NCBI GenBank assembly: GCA_017427525.1
Contig: JAFRSP010000070.1
Span: 1-64,000 of the forward strand
Origin: Clostridia bacterium
GTDB lineage: Bacteria; Bacillota; Clostridia; Oscillospirales; Feifaniaceae
Reading direction: 5' to 3'
DNA: 64,000 nucleotides
The notes under the pieces are model-generated. The model had not been told where the DNA came from. It made no database searches and worked only from the letters and a program-made list of their open reading frames with translations. Position 1 is the stretch's first letter, and every line of letters starts with the position of its first letter. Positions 25,971-34,514 of the stretch are shown here, in pieces. A program made the position numbers and the translations under genes.

Positions 25971-26016
25971 TTTAATAGAACTTAAAGGGGAAAAGTAACT
26001 TTAAGGAGGTATTGCT

Positions 26017-26802
26017 ATGTTCGATTACAAGGGAAAAGTTGTTGCAATCACCGGCGCGTCTTCCGGCTTGGGGAAGCAGATGGCTGAAGGCTATGCCCAG
26101 TGCGGCGCCGATCTTGTCCTGATGGCAAGAAGAGTGGAGCGCCTGGAAGCCAGTGCAGAAGAGTGGGAAGCAAAGTACGGCGTAAAGGTCCTTCCGGTGG
26201 CCTGCGACGTAACCAGCACGGAATCCATCAACAACGCTATCGCTGCCGTTGACGCCAAGTTCGGTCATGTTGAAGTCATCGTCAATGACGCGGGCGGCGA
26301 GAGAGGCACCGGAACGCCTCTGGTGGATTACAAGAAAGAAGATTGGGAATTCACGCTGAACCTGGATCTCACCTCTGTGTTTGAGGTCACCAAGATCTTT
26401 GCCGGATATATGAAGAAGAACATTGAAGCCGGCAAGCAGACCTATGGACGCGTGATCAACATCGCTTCCATCTACGGCCTTGTGGGCAACACAGCCATTC
26501 CCACGATCGCCTACCATGCCACCAAGGGAGCCGTTGTCAACTTCACCCGCGGCGCTGCGGCTGAGCTTGCCAAGTCCGGCATCACCGTCAACGCGATCTG
26601 CCCCGGCTATTTCTACACGGAGCTGACCACTGAGACTCTGAACTCGGAGTTCTTCCAGGCCTTTGCCAACCAGTCGGTCCCCATGGGTCGTTACGGCAAT
26701 TCCGGCGAGCTGAATCCCGCGGCGATTTTCCTCGGTGCGGAGGAGTCCAGTTATGTCACCGGACAGATCGTTGCGGTCGACGGCGGCTACACCTGTGTGT
26801 AA
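26017..26802 (+). CDS. Short-chain dehydrogenase/reductase (SDR)
   Basis: A 261-residue classical SDR: cofactor motif TGASSGLGKQM near the N-terminus, NDAGG in place of NNAG, catalytic Ser in INIASIYGLVG and catalytic YHATK (Tyr about 168, Lys 172), then CPGYFYTEL and the C-terminal YVTGQIVAVDGGYT. It would be a cytoplasmic NAD(P)-dependent oxidoreductase such as a gluconate 5-dehydrogenase-like enzyme; the substrate is not readable. A strong promoter, a perfect TAAGGAGG, biased codons and its own terminator point to a highly expressed single gene. Confidence 0.92.
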   Translation: MFDYKGKVVAITGASSGLGKQMAEGYAQCGADLVLMARRVERLEASAEEWEAKYGVKVLPVACDVTSTESINNAIAAVDAKFGHVEVIVNDAGGERGTGTPLVDYKKEDWEFTLNLDLTSVFEVTKIFAGYMKKNIEAGKQTYGRVINIASIYGLVGNTAIPTIAYHATKGAVVNFTRGAAAELAKSGITVNAICPGYFYTELTTETLNSEFFQAFANQSVPMGRYGNSGELNPAAIFLGAEESSYVTGQIVAVDGGYTCV

Positions 26803-26839
26803 TCCTATTCTCCTGTTGCATTTCTTCTCACAAAAGAGA

Positions 26840-26876
26840 CAGCATCCGTCATTCAGGGCGGATGCTGCCTTTTTTC
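26840..26876 (+). terminator. Rho-independent terminator of the SDR gene
   Basis: A nine-base stem (cagcatccg with cggatgctg) and ten-base loop are followed by cctttttt. Confidence 0.88.
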
Positions 26877-26902
26877 TGATACAAAACAGGAAAATAAGGG
26901 AA

Positions 26903-27373
26903 TCAGAAGATGAAATCTCCACTTTTTCCACCGTGTTTTTCCACCAGATGAATATCCCGAATCACCATGCGCTTGTCGATAGCCTTGCACATGTCGTAAA
27001 CGGTAAGCAACGCCACGGAAACCCCCGTGAGCGCTTCCATTTCCGCGCCGGTCTTGCCCTCTGTTTTTACGGTACAGAGAGCCTGAATTTCGCAGGTCTC
27101 GGGCAATAGGGTAAAGGTCAGTTCAGCATTTGTGAGGGGGATAAGATGGCACATTGGAACCAGATCCGCCGTGCGCTTGCATCCCAAGATCCCCGCTGCC
27201 TGGGCAACGGTGAGCACATCGCCTTTTCTCACGGTTCTTTGCGCAACGGCATCGAAGACCTCGCGGCTGACCTGGATGGTTCCGGCAGCAGTGGCCGAGC
27301 GGGAAGTGCTCTCCTTTCCTGAGACGTCGACCATCCGGGCGTTGCCCTGGTCGTCAAAATGTGTGAAGCCCAC
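26903..27373 (-). CDS. moaC: Cyclic pyranopterin monophosphate synthase MoaC
   Basis: A 156-residue MoaC, the second enzyme of molybdopterin synthesis, converting the MoaA product into cyclic pyranopterin monophosphate. It begins GFTHFDDQGNARMVDVSGK and has ILGCKRTADLVPMCHLIPL, VKTEGKTGAEMEALTGVSVA and VYDMCKAIDK, which include the conserved His, Lys and Asp active-site residues. GTG at 27373 was chosen for the GGAGG eight bases upstream; the open frame reaches 27577 but would run through the divergent promoter. It is divergent from moaA. Confidence 0.95.
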   Translation of the reverse strand: MGFTHFDDQGNARMVDVSGKESTSRSATAAGTIQVSREVFDAVAQRTVRKGDVLTVAQAAGILGCKRTADLVPMCHLIPLTNAELTFTLLPETCEIQALCTVKTEGKTGAEMEALTGVSVALLTVYDMCKAIDKRMVIRDIHLVEKHGGKSGDFIF

Positions 27374-27424
27374 CTTTCGGCCTCCTTTGTTTGCCGCGGC
27401 GGAAACGACGCGGCGCTTTTTTAC

Positions 27425-27453
27425 AGTATAGAGGCAATCCGCTGAAATTGCAA
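27425..27453 (-). promoter_or_regulatory. Promoter of moaC
   Basis: On the minus strand TTGCAA (27448-27453) and TATACT (27425-27430) are 17 bases apart, ending about 50 bases before the GTG. It is back to back with the moaA promoter. Confidence 0.65.
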
Positions 27454-27473
27454 CTGTCGTCAGCGGAGCGGAA

Positions 27474-27502
27474 TTGACATTTTTTATGAGGCAGAATATA
27501 CT
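27474..27502 (+). promoter_or_regulatory. Promoter of moaA
   Basis: A perfect TTGACA (27474-27479) and TATACT (27497-27502) are 17 bases apart, about 50 bases upstream of the moaA ATG. Confidence 0.75.
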
Positions 27503-27551
27503 TGAAGCGGGGGAAATCTCGCCGCCATACAGCGGAAAGGGGGAGATGCAT

Positions 27552-28532
27552 ATGCGCGATCGATATGGCAGAATCATTGACTATATGCGGGTGTCCATCA
27601 CAGACCGCTGCAATCTGCGCTGCAAATACTGTATGCCCGATGGGATCGATCTGGTGCCCATGGAGGATGTGATGACCTATGAAGAGATTGCTGAGGTTTG
27701 CTCCGTTGCCGCTGAGCTTGGGATCCGCAAGCTGAAGGTCACCGGAGGAGAGCCGCTGGTGCGCCTGGGATGCGCGGATTTGGTCCATTCCCTCAAAGCC
27801 ATTCCGGGAATCGAGCAGGTGACCATGACGACCAACGGTGTGCTGCTGGGGCGGTATTTGCATGAACTGCTGAAATCCGGGCTGGATGCGGTGAATATCA
27901 GTCTCGATACCCTTTCCAGGGAGCGTTTTGCAGCCATTACCGGGCGAGACGAGCTTCCTGACGTGCTGGAAAGTATCGAAGCGGCAATTGCATCGCCCCT
28001 GCGGGTCAAGCTGAACGTTTTACTTCAAAAGGGCATCAATGACGAAGAGTGGTTTGCTCTTGCCTCCCTGGCAAAGGAAAAGCCGCTGGATGTGCGGTTT
28101 ATTGAAATGATGCCCATCGGCTCCGGGAGGGAATTCACGGGAATCGCCAATCCCGAACTCCGGGAGGAGCTTCGAAGACGCTTCCCCGATCTGGAAGAGG
28201 ATGGATCCGTGCACGGGAACGGTCCCGCGACCTATGTGAAAATCCCGGGCTGGAACGGGAGCATTGGATTTATCAGTGCCATACACGGCAAATTCTGCGA
28301 TAGCTGTAATCGGCTTCGCCTCGTCTCCCAGGGGGAGATCAAGCCCTGCCTGTGTTATGGAGACGCTGTGGGCCTCATGCCCATACTGCGGGGAGAACAG
28401 GACGCCGAGAAGCGCAGAGCAAAGCTCCGCGCTGCGCTGGAGGAAGCTGTTCGTGCAAAGCCGAAGCAGCACTGCTTTGAGGAACCGGAACACATCACCG
28501 AAACAGGGCGCATGGGCCGTATCGGAGGATAG
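27552..28532 (+). CDS. moaA: GTP 3',8-cyclase MoaA
   Basis: A 326-residue radical SAM enzyme that starts molybdopterin synthesis from GTP. The SAM cluster motif is TDRCNLRCKYCMPDG, followed by KLKVTGGEPLVR and MTTNGVLL. The second, substrate-binding cluster uses FCDSCNRLRL and KPCLCYG. The C-terminus GRMGRIGG contains the double glycine needed for activity. The ATG at 27552 has GGGGGAG six bases upstream. It heads the plus-strand run moaA, MOSC-MogA, mobB. Confidence 0.95.
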   Translation: MRDRYGRIIDYMRVSITDRCNLRCKYCMPDGIDLVPMEDVMTYEEIAEVCSVAAELGIRKLKVTGGEPLVRLGCADLVHSLKAIPGIEQVTMTTNGVLLGRYLHELLKSGLDAVNISLDTLSRERFAAITGRDELPDVLESIEAAIASPLRVKLNVLLQKGINDEEWFALASLAKEKPLDVRFIEMMPIGSGREFTGIANPELREELRRRFPDLEEDGSVHGNGPATYVKIPGWNGSIGFISAIHGKFCDSCNRLRLVSQGEIKPCLCYGDAVGLMPILRGEQDAEKRRAKLRAALEEAVRAKPKQHCFEEPEHITETGRMGRIGG

Positions 28533-28555
28533 CTCTGTGGTTGGAGGGATACAGT

Positions 28556-29557
28556 ATGCAGGGAAAAACGAATTTTGCAGGCGAGGGGCGCGTGCTCGCC
28601 GTTTGCATCAGCGAAAAAAAAGGTGTGCAGAAATCCCAAGTGCCCGAGATCCGGCTGATCGAGGATTGGGGGATCGAAGGCGACGCTCACGCGGGCAACT
28701 GGCACCGGCAGGTGAGTTTGCTCGCCTTTGAGAAAATCGAAGCCTTCCGGGCCAGAGGAGCAAATGTGGAGTTCGGCGCATTTGGAGAAAACCTGGTGGT
28801 AGAGGGTTTCGACCTGCGCACGGTTCCCGTGGGGACGCGGTTTAAGGTGGGAGAGGCCCTTTTGGAACTCACTCAGATCGGCAAAGAGTGCCACAGTCAC
28901 TGCGAGATCTACAAGGTCATGGGAGACTGTATCATGCCCCGAGAGGGCGTGTTTGCAAAGGTTTTGAAGGGCGGCACGGTTCGCCCCGGAGATAGGGTGG
29001 AACGGCTTTCGCTGGATCCCGATCGACCCTTTACCGCTGCGGTAGTGGTGCTCAGCGACAAGGGTTTTCGGGGTGAGAGGGAGGATAAAAGCGGCCCTTT
29101 GATCTGCGAGATCCTGACAGAGCAGGGTTATGAGGTGGTGGAAATGCTTCTGCTGCCCGACGAACGTCCGGCGCTGGAGACCGCGCTGATTCAACTGGCA
29201 GACCGGAGGCAGGTCAATGTGATCTTCACCACCGGCGGCACCGGTTTTTCCGAGCGGGATGTGACGCCGGAGGCCACCCTTGCCGTATGTGACCGGATGG
29301 CGCCCGGTATCGCCGAAGCCATGCGGTATTATTCACTGCAGATCACCCCCCGTGCCATGCTCAGCCGCCAGACCTCGGGGATCCGGAAGAAGACCCTGAT
29401 CGTAAACCTGCCGGGCAGCCCCAAGGCATGTAAGGAAGATTTGGATTTTATTTTGCCTTCTCTGGGGCACGGACTTGGGATTCTGCGGGGAACCGATGGG
29501 GAGTGCGGTACGGATGTGCCGCGTGAACAGGGCTATGATCCGGAGACGAAACGATGA
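28556..29557 (+). CDS. MOSC-domain / MogA (MoaB) fusion protein
   Basis: A 333-residue two-domain protein. Residues about 10-160 are a MOSC beta-barrel (EDWGIEGDAHAGNWHRQVSL, GENLVVEGFDLRTVPVGT, and the conserved cysteine in GKECHSHCEIYK). Residues about 165-325 are a MogA/MoaB molybdopterin adenylyltransferase (VVVLSDKGFRGEREDKSGP, FTTGGTGFSERDVTPEAT, IVNLPGSPKACKEDL). MogA adenylylates molybdopterin before metal insertion; MOSC domains carry or handle sulfurated cofactor. ATG at 28556 follows GGAGGG. The stop overlaps the mobB start by four bases. Confidence 0.92.
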   Translation: MQGKTNFAGEGRVLAVCISEKKGVQKSQVPEIRLIEDWGIEGDAHAGNWHRQVSLLAFEKIEAFRARGANVEFGAFGENLVVEGFDLRTVPVGTRFKVGEALLELTQIGKECHSHCEIYKVMGDCIMPREGVFAKVLKGGTVRPGDRVERLSLDPDRPFTAAVVVLSDKGFRGEREDKSGPLICEILTEQGYEVVEMLLLPDERPALETALIQLADRRQVNVIFTTGGTGFSERDVTPEATLAVCDRMAPGIAEAMRYYSLQITPRAMLSRQTSGIRKKTLIVNLPGSPKACKEDLDFILPSLGHGLGILRGTDGECGTDVPREQGYDPETKR

Positions 29558-30042
29558 GCGCACAGAAAGTTCTCGCCGTATCGGGAGAGAAGAAGGCAGG
29601 AAAGACCACGCTGCTGGAAAAATTGATCCCGGCGCTGGCGCGGCGTGGTGTGCGGACAGCTGTGATCAAGCACGATGGACATGGTTTTTACCCTGACAGG
29701 GAAGGCACAGATACCAACCGTGTGTTTGCGGCAGGGGCTGTGGGAGCTGCAGTGTTCGACGGAGAAAAGTTCCAGGTGGTAAAGCGGGTTCCGGTGGCGG
29801 AACAGGAGCTGATTTCGCTCTTTCCGGAGGCTGATCTGGTGCTGTTGGAGGGCTTTAAGGCTTCCTCCTGGCCCAAAATCGAGGTTTTGGGAAAAATAGG
29901 GCGGCCTGTGGTGAAAGAGCCCGGCACGCTGATCGCCGTTGTGACGGAGGGGGAATCTCCTTACCCGCATGTTCCGAAATTCCATCCGGAGGAAACGGAA
30001 GAGCTTGCCGAGTTTCTGTGCGCGTGGCAGAAGAGGGGCTGA
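29554..30042 (+). CDS. mobB: Molybdopterin-guanine dinucleotide biosynthesis protein MobB
   Basis: A 162-residue P-loop GTPase-like protein. The Walker A is VSGEKKAGKTTLLEKLI, then TAVIKHDGHGFYPDREGTD with the family's HD.H motif, and DLVLLEGFKASSWPKIEV. MobB helps form or deliver nucleotide-modified molybdenum or tungsten cofactor; no mobA is seen in the window. Coupled to the MOSC-MogA gene through an ATGA overlap and followed by a terminator. Confidence 0.92.
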   Translation: MSAQKVLAVSGEKKAGKTTLLEKLIPALARRGVRTAVIKHDGHGFYPDREGTDTNRVFAAGAVGAAVFDGEKFQVVKRVPVAEQELISLFPEADLVLLEGFKASSWPKIEVLGKIGRPVVKEPGTLIAVVTEGESPYPHVPKFHPEETEELAEFLCAWQKRG

Positions 30043-30169
30043 ATAGCTTCTCCGCGGGAAAAAGAGCCGCCGGGGGAGAATGCAGTTAAGATGGAAACTG
30101 CCTGCCCGCCCTGTGGATTTGGTTCATTGGAGAGGGCTGCAGTTTTTGGCATAAAGCGTCCGGATAATC

Positions 30170-30211
30170 AAAACACCCCTTGAAACACCTTGTGGTTCAA
30201 GGGGTGTTTTT
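30170..30211. terminator. Bidirectional Rho-independent terminator
   Basis: A long stem (aaaacaccccttgaa with ttcaaggggtgtttt) with an eleven-base loop is flanked by A and T runs. It serves both mobB and the FAD oxidoreductase that converges from the right. Confidence 0.9.
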
Positions 30212-30239
30212 GTGTTTTTTGGGGTTGCAAAACCGTGAC

Positions 30240-31130
30240 TTACCACGATGCAGCGCCCAGAGCATATGCTTCACGGACCACGCTGTCTACGATATCGTGA
30301 ACGCTCTCACAGTTGCCGCTAAGCCGAAGCCAGGAGGGAAGTTGTCCCTTCACAAGCAGGCTGCGGCAGAGCGTCTGATCGGGGAGGAGCCCCAGAGCGG
30401 TCACAAGCGTGTCGCAGGAGATTTCCCAGCGGCGGCCGGTATCCAAATTGCGGGCCGTCACCCCGCGGATGCGTCCGGTGCCCAGGATCTCGTCCACGGT
30501 GGTGCGCAGGAGCACCGGGATGCGATAGGCCTCGAGACACTCTCTGCGGTTTCGCGCCATGCCTCCCACGTGATCAGCCTGCTCCAGCAGAGCGACGACC
30601 GCCCGACCGGACTCCACGAAATGGCGAGCCATAATCTGGCCGATATCGCCGCTGCCCAGGATGAGGATACGGTCACCTACGCTGTGGCCGCCGAGATTGA
30701 CCAGCTTTTGAGCCGTTCCGGCGGTGAAGATTCCGGCGGGCCGCGTTCCGGCGATTCCCAGCGAGGCAAACGTTTTCTCGCGGCATCCGGCGGCCAGGAT
30801 ACAGCGGTCAAAGCGGATGCGGCGCAGCCCTGCCCTTCCGGAGAGCAGGGCCGTTTGATCGGGAGAAAGGGAGAGCACACTTGTTTGGGTAAGAACCTGC
30901 GCAGAGGAGTTTTGCAGAGCGGGAATCAGCCGCGCGGCGAACTCCGGCCCGGTGAGGTCCTCACCAAACAGGGCGCGGCCGAAGCCTTCGTGGAGACATT
31001 GGTTCAAGATTCCGCCCAGCAGAGTCCCCCTTTCGCAGAGCAGCACGGAGCGACCCGCTTCCGCAGCGCCGAGGGCGGCGGAGAGACCGGCGGCTCCGCC
31101 GCCGATCACAAGAAAATCAACATGTTCCAT
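30240..31130 (-). CDS. FAD/NAD(P)-dependent oxidoreductase (HcnB/pyridine nucleotide-disulfide type)
   Basis: A 296-residue flavoprotein with the FAD motif FLVIGGGAAGLSAALGAAEA, the CILAAGCREKTF stretch, an NAD(P)-binding motif ILILGSGDIGQIMARHF, and VTALGLLPDQTL. It lacks the redox-active CxxC of disulfide reductases. Such proteins pair with a GlpA/LhgO-like dehydrogenase, as here: its ATG lies 14 bases inside the upstream gene. In many clostridia a DUF1667 gene follows; here a terminator follows instead. Likely substrate is a hydroxy acid or glycerol phosphate; unproven. Confidence 0.85.
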   Translation of the reverse strand: MEHVDFLVIGGGAAGLSAALGAAEAGRSVLLCERGTLLGGILNQCLHEGFGRALFGEDLTGPEFAARLIPALQNSSAQVLTQTSVLSLSPDQTALLSGRAGLRRIRFDRCILAAGCREKTFASLGIAGTRPAGIFTAGTAQKLVNLGGHSVGDRILILGSGDIGQIMARHFVESGRAVVALLEQADHVGGMARNRRECLEAYRIPVLLRTTVDEILGTGRIRGVTARNLDTGRRWEISCDTLVTALGLLPDQTLCRSLLVKGQLPSWLRLSGNCESVHDIVDSVVREAYALGAASW

Positions 31131-32589
31131 ATTTCGCTCCCAATACCGGCGAGCCCTCTCCGTCCAGCGTCACCGCTTCCGGAGGAATGCGTTGCGCCCG
31201 AGCCAGCAACTCCAGTACGTCGCTCAGGCATCTGGCGCCCTGACAGCGGCCCATTCCCGCTCCGGTGCGGCGCTTGACACCGTCTAAGGTCACGGCGCCG
31301 CGCCGAATGGCTTCCAGGATCTCACCCCGGCTCACATCCCGACAAACGCAGAGGATATCTCCATAGTTCGGGTCCTCCCGTACAAGAGCGGCGCGCTGCG
31401 CTTCGTCCATGCCGTGCAGGCGGCGAACGCCCCTGCGGTTCGGATGGAAACGAGGGTTGTTTCCCGGGAATCCGAGCGTCTCTGCGGTGAACTCGGCGCA
31501 GAGACGGCCCAATTCGGCGGCGCAGGTGAGACCTGGCGTTTTGATGCCCAGCAGACTGATGAGCCCATTATCCTGATATAGAGTAAAGTCGTTGATAGAG
31601 CGATCCTCCGGCACCCAAACACCGCCCTCCTCCCGCACAGTACGGGGATTGGGACGCAGGGCCGAAAAGCTGCGGATCTGCTCCGAAAGGGGAAGAGAGG
31701 GCGCCACCTTGGCGCAGAGCTCCGTCAGCCAACGCAGTCCCGATGCGGCGGTAGCGCCGTCGGGAGCCAGGTCCCGGCCGCGTTCGGTGGGGCCAACGAG
31801 AAGATTGCCGTCCACTGTCGGGACCAGAGTCAGACCCTTGCCCTTCTCCTCCGGCTCGTGGAAAATCACATGCTGAAAAAAGCCCTGCACGGTGTCGTCC
31901 AAAACAAGGTAGTCCGCGCCGGTGGGGAAGATGCGGACCGTGGGAAGGCAGAGCATTTCCCGCACGGCGTCGGCCGAAAGGCCTGCGCAGTTGATCACGA
32001 TTTTGGCCCTATAAACCTCCTGCTCGGTCTCAAGGAGAAAGCCGCCTTCGCTGCGCTCCATGCGCAGCAACCTCTCGCAGAATCGGAATTCCACCCCGTT
32101 GGCCGCAGCGTTTTCATAGGCCGCGATCCCAAGCTCCCAGGGATTTACAACGCCGGTGCCGGGGGCGAAAAGCCCACGGGTGGCGGCGTGCGACAGGTTT
32201 GGTTCAAGAGCAAACAGCTCGTCGCCCTCCACGATACGCAGCCCCGCAACACCGCTTGCAAGCCCGTTCTCCAATTTCTGCTCCAGCACGGCTTCGGCAT
32301 GTGGGCCGAAGGCGACCATCAGCGAGCCGCAGCGGGAAAAGCGGATGTCCAGCTCCTCGCAGAGGCGGTCAAAGGAGGCGTTGGCGCGCGCGCACAGCCG
32401 CGCCTTGAGCGAGCCGGGATGATTGTCATATCCGGAGTAGATAATACCGGTGTTGGCGCGGGTCACACCTGTGCAAACGTCCTCCCGCTGCTCCAGCACC
32501 GTGATATGGAGATTCAGCGCAGACAGAGCCCGTGCGGCAAAGCAACCCAACACTCCCGCGCCGATCACCGCAACATCCGTGTGCCGCAT
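31117..32589 (-). CDS. FAD-dependent dehydrogenase (GlpA/LhgO-like) with BFD [2Fe-2S] domain
   Basis: A 490-residue protein. The DAO-type FAD domain starts VAVIGAGVLGCFAARALS and shows ANTGIIYSGYDNHPGSLKA and TGVVNPWELG. The C-terminal 90 residues form a BFD-like ferredoxin domain with CVCRDVSRGEI and GAGMGRCQGARC, giving four cysteines for a [2Fe-2S] cluster. Relatives oxidise 2-hydroxyglutarate, glycerol 3-phosphate or opines. It is two bases downstream of the moeA-PBP fusion, so it belongs to the Mo/W-cofactor operon, which is an unusual partner. Confidence 0.87.
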   Translation of the reverse strand: MRHTDVAVIGAGVLGCFAARALSALNLHITVLEQREDVCTGVTRANTGIIYSGYDNHPGSLKARLCARANASFDRLCEELDIRFSRCGSLMVAFGPHAEAVLEQKLENGLASGVAGLRIVEGDELFALEPNLSHAATRGLFAPGTGVVNPWELGIAAYENAAANGVEFRFCERLLRMERSEGGFLLETEQEVYRAKIVINCAGLSADAVREMLCLPTVRIFPTGADYLVLDDTVQGFFQHVIFHEPEEKGKGLTLVPTVDGNLLVGPTERGRDLAPDGATAASGLRWLTELCAKVAPSLPLSEQIRSFSALRPNPRTVREEGGVWVPEDRSINDFTLYQDNGLISLLGIKTPGLTCAAELGRLCAEFTAETLGFPGNNPRFHPNRRGVRRLHGMDEAQRAALVREDPNYGDILCVCRDVSRGEILEAIRRGAVTLDGVKRRTGAGMGRCQGARCLSDVLELLARAQRIPPEAVTLDGEGSPVLGAKYGTC

Positions 32590-32591
32590 GA

Positions 32592-34502
32592 TCAGAACCG
32601 CTCCCGAACCACGCCGGGATGCTCCAACCGGTATCCGCCCAGCGCCTCCAGGCGGGCGCGGAAGGCATCGGAACGCAACACCTCCAGCAGACGCTGCACC
32701 ATGGGCGTGTTCATGGCGTCGTCGGAGATCAGCAGGTCATACTGCTCCATACAGATAGGAAGAAAATCCAGTCCATACAGCTGGGCGGCCGAGTAGATGC
32801 CCATGCCGGCGTCGGCAGTTCCGGCGGCGATCTGGGCGGCGACCGAGGTGTGAGTGAACTCTTCCCGGTCGTAGCCGAGGATGCTCCGCGGGTCAAGCCC
32901 GTGGGTCTTGCACAGATAGTCGATGAGGATGCGGGTGCCGGAGCCCTTCTGGCGGTTCACATAGCGCAGTCCGCTCTTTGCCAGATCCTCCAGGGAACGG
33001 ATGCCCAACGGATTGCCCTTTGAGAGCATCAGTCCCTGCGTGCGGCCTACGCATTCTACCAGGCATACCCCGCCCTGCGGGAAGTATTTTTGGACAAAGG
33101 CGGTATTGTAGCTGCCGTCGGCCTCATTCAGCAGATGGGTTCCGGCAACATGGGCTTCCCCCCTGCGAATGGCCATAAGGCCTCCCATGGAGCCCACATG
33201 CGTGGAGCTCATGAACATGCCGGCCTCTGCGGCATGGAGCAGGTCGGCGCACTCATCCAGCAGAGGATCGTGACTGCCGATGGCCACCAGGGTATGATCC
33301 AACGCGTCGACGGAGCGCAGCAGCTTCACGGGGACCGATTCTCCGGCGGCATAGCCCTCCACCCCCTGCGGCACGGTCAGGATACCATCAGCCTTCATAA
33401 AGGAGGAGACTACGCCGCTGCCCCTGCTCAGTGGGGAGGCGATGAGCTTTCCGTTCACTTTACCCAGCCGCACTCGGACATATTCCTGATATTTCAGCCC
33501 CGAAACTACGGCACGGGCCAGAGTGGCCGGAAGCAGAGGTTCGTTCTCCGGGGCGGTACGGTACCATTCCTCCAACAGAGGCTTGAGCAGTTCGGTCAGA
33601 ACCAGAATGCCGGAAACGGGATACCCCGGCACACCCAGAATCGCTTTGCCGCCCCGATGACCTAAAATCGCGGGCTTGCCGGGCTTGATGGCAATGCCGT
33701 GGCAAAGCACCGTGCCGAGCTCCCCGATGACCTTTTCGGAGTAATCCTCCCGTCCGGCAGAGGAGCCGGCGTTGAGCAGAACCACATCGCACTCCGAAAG
33801 CGCCTGCTCCAGCGCGGCAGAGAGCAGTTCTTCCCGGTCAGGTACAATGGGATAGGTTTTGGCTTCGGCGCCCCACTCTTTTACCATCGCGGAAAAGATG
33901 GAGGAATTAAATTCCACAATGTCCCCGGGCTTCGGGTCGGAAGTCGGCGGCACGATCTCGTCGCCAGTGGGGATGATGCCCACCACAGGGCGGCGCAGCA
34001 CGTCGACCTGCAGCACGCCTGCCGCCAGCATCGCGCCGATGGCAGAGGGAGAGATGCGCATGTGGGAGGGGAGGATCATCTCGCCCGCGCAGATATCCTC
34101 GCCGATTTGGCGGATATGCTGCCATGGCACGGCAGGACTGTAGAGCCGGATGGTGCCGTCCTCCTGCTCGATCACATCTTCTACCATAACTACGGCGTCG
34201 CAGCCTTCCGGGATGGGATCTCCGGTATCCACCACAGTGAAATCTTCCGGGAACAACACAGCGGGAGTGGTCTCGGTGGCTCCGAAGGTGCGCTCGGCCC
34301 GCAGAGCAATGCCGTCCATGGCGCTGGCGAGATAGTGCGGGGCGCTGATATGGGCGTATACGGCACGTGCAGTGACGCGTCCGCCGGCTTCGGTTACGGC
34401 AACAGACTCAGATTCAGGGCCGAAATCCTGAGAGCGCAGCGCCTCCAAAAACCGGGCTTTTGCCTCGTCAAGAGGAAGGTTGGTCAGATATTGAAAAGCC
34501 AT
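32592..34502 (-). CDS. MoeA fused to a periplasmic-binding-protein-like domain
   Basis: A 636-residue protein. Residues 1-410 are MoeA, molybdopterin molybdotransferase: HYLASAMDGIALRAERTF, VVDTGDPIPEGCDAVVMVED, IIPTGDEIVPP, LLNAGSSAGREDYSEKVI and GVPGYPVSGIL. Residues about 420-630 are a PBP-like domain (VAIGSHDPLLDECADLLH, SSTHVGSMGGLMAIRRGEAH, VNRQKGSGTRILIDYL) resembling the soluble sensor part of molybdate/tungstate-binding proteins. The PBP part may sense the anion or cofactor. It lies 12 bases downstream of the second moeA. Confidence 0.93.
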   Translation of the reverse strand: MAFQYLTNLPLDEAKARFLEALRSQDFGPESESVAVTEAGGRVTARAVYAHISAPHYLASAMDGIALRAERTFGATETTPAVLFPEDFTVVDTGDPIPEGCDAVVMVEDVIEQEDGTIRLYSPAVPWQHIRQIGEDICAGEMILPSHMRISPSAIGAMLAAGVLQVDVLRRPVVGIIPTGDEIVPPTSDPKPGDIVEFNSSIFSAMVKEWGAEAKTYPIVPDREELLSAALEQALSECDVVLLNAGSSAGREDYSEKVIGELGTVLCHGIAIKPGKPAILGHRGGKAILGVPGYPVSGILVLTELLKPLLEEWYRTAPENEPLLPATLARAVVSGLKYQEYVRVRLGKVNGKLIASPLSRGSGVVSSFMKADGILTVPQGVEGYAAGESVPVKLLRSVDALDHTLVAIGSHDPLLDECADLLHAAEAGMFMSSTHVGSMGGLMAIRRGEAHVAGTHLLNEADGSYNTAFVQKYFPQGGVCLVECVGRTQGLMLSKGNPLGIRSLEDLAKSGLRYVNRQKGSGTRILIDYLCKTHGLDPRSILGYDREEFTHTSVAAQIAAGTADAGMGIYSAAQLYGLDFLPICMEQYDLLISDDAMNTPMVQRLLEVLRSDAFRARLEALGGYRLEHPGVVRERF

Positions 34503-34514
34503 CGAAATACCCCC

